Shown piece by piece: positions 57,421 through 64,000 of a DNA stretch of 64,000 bases. Below the pieces are notes generated by a model. That model saw nothing but the letters and a program-made list of their open reading frames with translations, searched no databases and was not told the DNA's origin. The stretch comes from Paratinospora sagittata (lineage: Eukaryota > Streptophyta > Magnoliopsida > Ranunculales > Menispermaceae), in the NCBI GenBank assembly GCA_035771175.1, contig CM069593.1, forward strand, positions 38,906,741-38,970,740, in the 5' to 3' direction. How positions within the stretch are numbered: position 1 is the first letter of the stretch; every line of letters begins with the position of its first letter. The translations under genes were made by a program, and so were the position numbers.

Positions 57421-57855
57421 CACGGTAAATTACAGATTTTTTAAAAGAATGTCGGTGAGGCAGTGCGGAAATAAAAAAAAAAGACCCTAACTTATTCTTT
57501 CATTCATTTCAGCTTAGAATGAAAGGTGGAAAAAGAAAGAAAAGGGAGAAAAAGGGGTTTTGAGGCGCTCTGCACCAAATCTGACCTAGGTAAGTGGTTT
57601 TCCACAAATCTTTTCCATGAAATCGTTGTTTGTTTTGAAAGAAACCTTTCCCTCAAATTAATTTTTGTTATAGATGATGATTTGGGTATTCCCAACCTAG
57701 GGTTTTGATGTTCTTGATTGGGAATCAATTAGAAATAGTAGAGTCGTCATATTACCCAAATCATGTTGAAACAGTGTTTTGTTAGGGTTTACACTTTGAA
57801 TTGACTATAATATAGACCGACAACCTAGTTGAAATGTAAAATCAATTGGGAACAC

Positions 57856-59414
57856 TGATGGGTGCAAACCGCAAGTGTACGGTGCCAAGTTATAATATTT
57901 ATCAATGAGAATCAGGTATTGTCCTCATGGATTGATTTACAACACTAATTATATTGTTCCTAACCCTAATTTTATCTAGAAAATCAACTTGTAATGATCA
58001 ATGAACTAAAATAATACTGAAACTAAAGCAATAATTAAAATGGCAAATTATCATAATTTTCTGGAGAAAAATCAATATTAAAAATACCTAGAGATTAGAT
58101 TTCACCTAATTATCAATTATGCAATATTAATCATGCTCATTATCAAATTATTATTCATGTTTATAAGTCAAAATCCTATAGTTCCTAACACCCTCTGTCG
58201 AGTGCCACCGTTAGAATCTATCATCAAAATAGAATTTCGATCTATCGATAAAAACCCATATATTAGTGATGTATTAAGCTTTGTGATTTTCCTATAACTT
58301 CATGAGGCATCGCATATCCATCGATACTATGACCATCTCATGTCATATTTCTCATGTTCCAACCTAAAGAACCCTCTATCGAGTGCCGCCCCCCAAGTCT
58401 ATGATCAATCGATCCATGGCCAAGAGATCAATAACATTACACATAGAGAAATATAAATAAACTAGGAATAAATCATTGATAATAAACAAAAGCTAATATT
58501 ATTGCATAAAATCTAATATAGGTTCCATCTCCTCTCTAGACTATCAAATTAGTTCGTACTTTGGAAAAGTGAAATTCAAAACATGTAGAGAAACAAGAAA
58601 TTAAACATTCAAAACCAAAGTAGTTGCTATTGAACTTTTAGATTCCTCCTTGTCTCCAAATCGTCTTCTTCACGTTCCTTTGCTCCTAGGCGTCGTTCTC
58701 TCTTCTGCAGTGTTTTCTCTATGATGCTTTGAAAACCCTAAAAAATGGTCTTTATATAGCTACAAGTCCATAGGAAGTCATCCAAGAAGTGTCTAAGTCG
58801 AACTAGGAAAGTTCGGAACAAAATTAGAAAGTTTTTATTTTGAATAGCTCATCCACTTTCTTTCTCGCCATTTTTCTTCTTATTCTCCACTCTAAATCAA
58901 ACTCAAAACCTTTCATCTTGTATTATTTCAAGTAAGGAATCCATAGAAATAAACGACGTCCAATTCAGAGTTAAATTGAGAAAGTTATGACCGAAATACA
59001 AAAGTTGGGCAAAATCAAATTTTTGGGGGCCGCGACGCCCAGTTACGGATTTTTACACCTGTTTTTCCTGATTTTCTTGTGGACTTGGCCAATTTCCCCC
59101 ACTCTCAAGGCTTGGATGTACTTGTTTCTTCACTCTAACTCCCTTGGCTCCTCTTACATCATGTCTTCATCTTCTCAATCATCATTTAAAACATCAAAGC
59201 ACCTACAAAACACATCAAACCAAGTGAGTATCATGCTTTAATAATCTCATGAACCAACTTATAAAAATCCATACCGAAATAATGCAAAAATACCAAAATG
59301 TAACTAAACTATCAAATAACCAAATTTATGGTAAACTAACCTAATATATGAACTAAATACCATAAAATACACCTAAAACATGTTGTAAAACATATACTAA
59401 ATACCTACTTATCA
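57856..59414 (-). mobile_element. solo LTR with AACAC target duplication
   Basis: It starts TGATGGGTGCAAACCGC (57856) and ends ACTTATCA (59414). AACAC stands on both sides (57851-57855 and 59415-59419), so both ends are certain. 1559 bp, with no internal region. The minus orientation follows from the polypurine tract beside the related copy at 7959 and from minus-strand GCTATATAAAGACC (about 58748-58761), a TATA box. It is the uninterrupted version of the split LTR at 3615-7959. Open frames inside it (such as 58987-59241) are LTR sequence. Confidence 0.93.
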
Positions 59415-60760
59415 AACACATAGAAATGAAGTTAGGAACTTGTGAAAATTAGATTAAAGTGCTAATTCCTACTATTCTTGACGATATATGTGTTGAAATT
59501 GGGTTTAGGAGTAAAATTGATGAGTTTCCAATTTGTAGAGAATAGTAGAAATAATGGGAAATTGTGGAAATGCTAGGAAATAAGTATAAAAGTGGGAAAT
59601 TTGTGTTGATATAGTTATAAATGATGTATGCAAGTTCTAATAGAGGAACTGGAACAAGTTGATAGTGTGGGAACCTGATTCTGGCATTTGTTTGAGAGTA
59701 GAATTTCATTTATATCATCATATGTACTTATATGTGAATGCTTGTTCATATGTGTGATTGATTGTGGCATAGATGAAATGTAGAGATTTTTTACATGGGC
59801 TTAATCAATCTATTGGAAGCTAGACTTTTGGACATAACCGAGTGGGTCGAGTGTACTTCCTACAAGGATAATTGGGTTTAGTAATCCCATTTAGATTTGA
59901 AGTGCTACGTGGGAATCTATACAGGCGAGGAAAGTGTGATTTTGTTCAACCATTATTTTCAAGGAAAGCTAATTGTGTTTTCGATGAGAGATGTTTACTT
60001 GGAAATGAGTACAATTTGCATTCCCTTAATAGATTATAATTAATGATTACTGGATAATACAAAGAACATGTTTATAATACTCCTGGTTGAATTATTCAAG
60101 TAAGGTTGGTAAGTGACTTAAAGGTGTTAAAACTAATACCTAGTGACTATATGCTTTCATATATGTCTTGGGAAAGTTGTCACAAAACTTGAATAAGGTG
60201 GAAATGTGTGTAATGCATAAGAGGTGTTTTGCATTGTTTATAAAATGTTGCCTAAATGCATGTATAATTGCAATTGGCTTGGCATAACATGATTCATGCA
60301 ACATGATGAAGTAGATGTGCAGATGGTGATGTAATTGAATTCCATTTATTGGCACCGTTGGCTCACTTTATTCCCTATTTTTCAGGTCATTCAGTAGAAG
60401 ATAAGGGCAAGGGGATAGCACCAAAGTGAGATATTGTAGCCTTGCTAGAAGATTTTGATGTAGGGTGATGAATGTGGGATATGTATATGTACATTTTGTT
60501 ATTTTGGTTATGTAAATATACATATATATCACACCACACTTGAATTATAATGTTCTGGATTTTATTTGATTTGGAATTGTGGTAGTTGTGGATAATAGTA
60601 AATGGTTGAACTGGTTATGAATGTGATAGATGGCTAATATATTGAAGAGACTCTGTCGGAGTCTAGCTGAGGCTTAAATGGTCCTATGGAGGATAAAATG
60701 GTGAAATTCCTATGTCAATCAGGATTGCCTTGGGAGTTTGTGAAGGGGTCTTGACAGTGT

Positions 60761-60772
60761 TGGTATCAGCGC
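60761..60772 (+). other. primer-binding site, tRNA-iMet type
   Basis: TGGTATCAGCGC begins four bases after the LTR end. It matches TGGTATCAGAGC, complementary to the 3' end of plant initiator Met tRNA, at 11 of 12 positions. This fixes the element's orientation as plus and marks 57040-60756 as its 5' LTR. Confidence 0.9.
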
Positions 60773-60848
60773 TTAAGTTATAAGAGATTTAGGATTTAAA
60801 AGCTTGCAAGATAATAAAAAGCCACTCTATATTATTTTGGTGTGTATA

Positions 60849-63560
60849 TGTAACACCCCGTAGTTTTAATTAAATACATACGTTGAATTACGCATATATC
60901 GAGACATATAATATGCGTATTTTATACGTAAGAGACAAATATATGCGTGTATGATTAGTAAATAAATAAAATTATAAAATGAAGATAATACATATGAGAT
61001 CATCTAATATGGGTGTTTACAATTAAAAAAATAGAGTTGAATTAAATTGAGTAATTTATGGAGTTGGTTAATTAAATATGTGGATTGGAGTATGATTTAA
61101 TGGCTTAATGAATAGTATGATTGAATGAATGAAAGTGAAATATTAAGATGAGGTGAGTTGGTTAACTATTGAGATGAGGAGCATTGGATCATTGTTTTAT
61201 ATAAAATATCAAGTCTCTCCTTTCTCATCTCAATCTCTCGTACGTTAACAAAAAAAATAAATGAAAACGTGTAAAAGAAAATAGAAGGAAAAAGAAGTTG
61301 CAAGAAGAATAGAGAGAAGAAGACAAGAGAACGTACGAAAAGAGAGAAAAGAGAAAAACGTAAGGGAAAAACGCAGAATTCGGGCGAAATTGGGACTCGC
61401 GGTAAGTGATTCTCACTCTATTTCTTCGTGAAATTACTATCTAAGCTAGATGTAACGATTCTAGTGGAATAATATTAGCTATGGGAGCTGTTTTACGGCA
61501 TTTCCAAAAATTGGGGTTTTGACCCAACTTGAATGAAAATCTGCTAGGAAGGTAGAAAAACACTCCCTAGACTGTAGGGACCCCGAATATGTGGTTAGAT
61601 TGAATTTATGTGTTCATTTGGAATTTTTATAGCCGTTGGAAGTTTGTTGGAATTTAGAGTTTCGATTGGAGACCATTTGAATCATTTAAAACCTGATGAA
61701 ACTCCAGGTTAAGGCTATAGAATGGTAGAATGAACTGTTGCGAGTCCATCGATGCTAAGTTCATGATTTTTGGAGACCGTTTGACAATTTTAGTAAAAAT
61801 TTATATGTTTCCAATGAATAGTGACGACGTGAACAGTGACATAAATAGTACCATGATCATATACAATGAATAAAATGGAATTAGAATCCAATGAAACTCC
61901 GGTTTGAGATCATAGAATCGTAGAGAATTGAATTCCGGACGTTTCGATGCTAAGATCATGATTTTTGGATATGATTTGATATTTTTAGTAACTCAATATA
62001 TGGTTTTTGTGAGTAAAATTCACTGTCGTGACCTTCGCGAACGTGTAAAACCTCAATAAAATACCTGTTGAAGGTAGTAGAATTATAGAATGAGTGATTT
62101 TACACGTGTCGATGTGAACAGAATAATTTTAGGAATGTTCTAGATTTTTAATAAAATTGATATATGTTCCAGTGGAAAAATAAACTGAGAATTAGTGAAA
62201 ATATGAAATGGGAAATCTATTTTTACTGTTCTTTCTTGTGGAAATATCTAGATTGACCACGGAAACGGTATAAATAATTCCCTCTGGGAATGTGGAGCTA
62301 TTGTCATGGTGTTTAAGTGAGTTTTAATGGTGTTTAGTTGATTTTAATAATTAAATATGACTTGAATTTTATATGTGCAGTGTTTGAAATTGGGAGTTTG
62401 AGGTATTGATGACTTATCTTGAGAGACCATTGGTGCTATGATGCATTTGTCATTGATGATGATCATTTTTGTTGGACATTAGTGGCACATTGACTTAGAT
62501 CGGTTGTGTAACCACTGTGAGTATATTTTCTTGAATTTGGTTATTGTATGACATTTTATATATATGAAATGTTTGAATGTAAATATGCTATGCATATATT
62601 GTTGAATTGTGTTTTAATTTGCATTCACAAATGATATTTTTAGCATTGGAGCATATAAGACTTGCAAAGGCAAGTTAGTGTCATTTCGTTAGGAATTAGA
62701 CCCAGATGAGTGTTATGCGTAACCTCATTGTCAGTAGGCCTGTCCTAACAATGATTGGAGATCCTTGAAATGATTGTGAATTGGGTAATGAGAGGTTGTG
62801 GCTACCTTGTACCGGCCATACAAGGGTTAGACCCGCTCTCTTGCCTTGAAGGAGGGAGATTGTGGATTTTGTGGAAAAAAGAATGCATTGTTTTCTTGAA
62901 AACTCATGAAATTATGTTGTTGACATGTATAATATATTTGTTGAATGATGCATGTGTTTAATACTTGTTTGAAATGATTTTAAATGTCATATTTTCCTAC
63001 ATGCATATAATTGCCATATCAAGAAATATATTCACTGAGCTGTTGATTGCTCACTCCATTTCCTCCAATATTTTAGGTATTGAGTCGAAGGAAAAATGAA
63101 AAATCCGTGAGTGATAATCACGTGAGCCTTCGTCTGGTATGTATATGGATGCATTGGAGGATATGGGTTATATTTTTGTTATTTTGATATGTAGAATTAT
63201 CACATACTATATATGTATTATCATCTAGATGAGTTGTGTGGCAATGTTATACTATGCTTGTGATAATGAAATGAAATGATCAGATATATTGATCAGGTGA
63301 GAATTTGATGTGTGAATGAATGGAATGAATGGTGGAATGATTATTTATATATATCTCTTTGATTTGATTTGTGGTATATTAGGAAAAAATGTGAACTGTC
63401 CATTTTATGGGGAGGTGCTGTCGAAATTTCTGAAAATTTTGGAAAGGATTGTGAGATTATGTGAAGGCTGACAGTGTATTGTATACTGTATATGAGTATA
63501 TACAGTGTATAATATATTGTGTCGGTCATGACGTCAGCCTACGTCTGGGGCGTCGTGACA
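60849..63560 (+). mobile_element. solo gypsy-type LTR with GTATA target duplication
   Basis: It starts TGTAACACCCCG (60849) and ends GGGGCGTCGTGACA (63560). GTATA flanks it on both sides (60844-60848 and 63561-63565). 2712 bp without internal sequence. It sits in the leader of the outer element, 76 bp after its primer-binding site, and the leader resumes to gag after it. A TTCACTGAGC...GATTGCTCACTCC segment near 63030 corresponds to the CACTGGGC/GCTCAC motif of the other gypsy LTRs. Confidence 0.93.
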
Positions 63561-63651
63561 GTATAAATATAGTATGGGTAGATATGATATTAAATGATCT
63601 GTTTTGTTTTCTCTATATGTGATGGTTGCCTCATTTGTCTTTTCAACTGTT

Positions 63652-64000
63652 ATGAGAAAGAGAGGCAAACCAAGAGGTACACATATGAAACATATAGATC
63701 AATAAAGAATAAAGAAACTAGAAGAATTAGTTGAGGCAAAAGGTCGATTGTTGACGGCCCAGAAGGCACAAATGCAAGAATGGATGGAAAAAATGGAGGT
63801 TGGGCTGACAACCAGCTCCAGCAGTGCCTCAGGAAGTTAGACCTAGTAGAGTTGAGCCAAGTACCAGTAAGGCAGAGGTTGCAGGAGAACCAGCTGCCAC
63901 TGCACTATTGCCACATCAGTTGATGACGTAGTCATGCGTCAGACAAAGCTGATGCAAAAGTTTATGAGAATGAAGCCTAAAGATTTTAAGGGTGGAATAG
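63652..64000 (+). pseudogene. start of Ty3/gypsy gag, decayed and cut by window end
   Basis: ATGAGAAAGAGAGGCAAACC (63652) opens a frame MRKRGKPRGTHMKHIDQ that ends in TAA after 17 codons. The same frame continues with KKLEELVEAKGRLLTAQKAQ, MQEWMEKMEVG and a Ser-rich stretch to a TAG (about 63838). Another frame then gives KLMQKFMRMKPKDFKGGI, resembling the F-x-x-L-x-PP-x-F-x-G-x entry of plant gypsy gag core domains. At least two stops and a frameshift show it cannot make Gag. Confidence 0.7.

Larger units (their letters stand above)
57040..60756 (+). mobile_element. 5' LTR of a Ty3/gypsy element, interrupted by a solo LTR
   Basis: It starts TGTAACAACCC (57040) and ends GGTCTTGACA (60756), followed after GTGT by a tRNA-iMet-type primer site. 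Subtracting the nested 1559-bp LTR and one 5-bp duplication leaves about 2.15 kb. It contains a GCGCTCC palindrome array near its start and, near its end, TTGGCTCACTTTATTCCC, equivalent to the GCTCAC motif of the other gypsy LTRs. The element inserted into the LINE at 54170-57034; the 5 bases before it are AAACA. The matching right end lies outside the window. Confidence 0.88.

Overview
This is nuclear DNA from a flowering plant, most likely a eudicot. It is AT-rich and dominated by plant-type transposable elements: long Ty3/gypsy LTRs with an initiator-Met tRNA primer site, copia-like LTRs, L1-type LINEs, a BED/DUF659 hAT transposase and small DNA transposons. The two intact genes encode proteins with clear plant relatives. 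No species can be named from the sequence.

Only two genes look intact, both on the minus strand. One is a single-exon PRELI/MSF1-like mitochondrial lipid-transfer protein (29680-30237, 185 aa). Its upstream region carries TGGGCC/TGGGCT site II-type motifs, a telobox-like motif and an ACGT-core motif. The other is an hnRNP F/H-like protein with two RRMs (47242-48412, 263 aa), with a 14-nt first coding exon and a 379-nt intron. Both have an AATAAA signal about 90-115 nt past the stop codon. They have no functional link that can be seen here.

Broken genes: two consecutive neprosin-type exons cut off exactly at an LTR (17740-18079); a decayed multi-exon gene of unrecognised family (33862-35996); and a 5' fragment of nuclear ATP synthase beta without visible introns, with at least two in-frame stops and frameshifts (53112-53760).

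Transposon layout, left to right: the tail of a gypsy-type LTR (1-793); a copia-like LTR plus internal remnant (1354-3614); a different LTR (3615-7959) split by a 2.8-kb solo copia-like LTR (4460-7262); LTR fragments and an RNase H remnant (8.5-11.6 kb); a pair of CACTA-like MITEs (12.3 and 15.5 kb); a copia-like LTR end (to 17739); a hAT transposase pseudogene (22.9-25.9 kb) holding a 379-bp LINE insertion with a perfect 16-bp target duplication; LINE remnants at 36.1-37.5, 38.9-40.3 and 54.2-57.0 kb; two 1-kb TAA-flanked elements in inverted orientation (42.2-44.5 kb); and from 57040 to the window end the left part of a Ty3/gypsy element whose LTR and leader each carry another solo LTR with a perfect 5-bp target duplication.

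No new biochemical system is evident. The most unusual signals are arrays of short hairpin or palindromic motifs in the promoter-proximal part of several LTRs, and the large inverted repeat.
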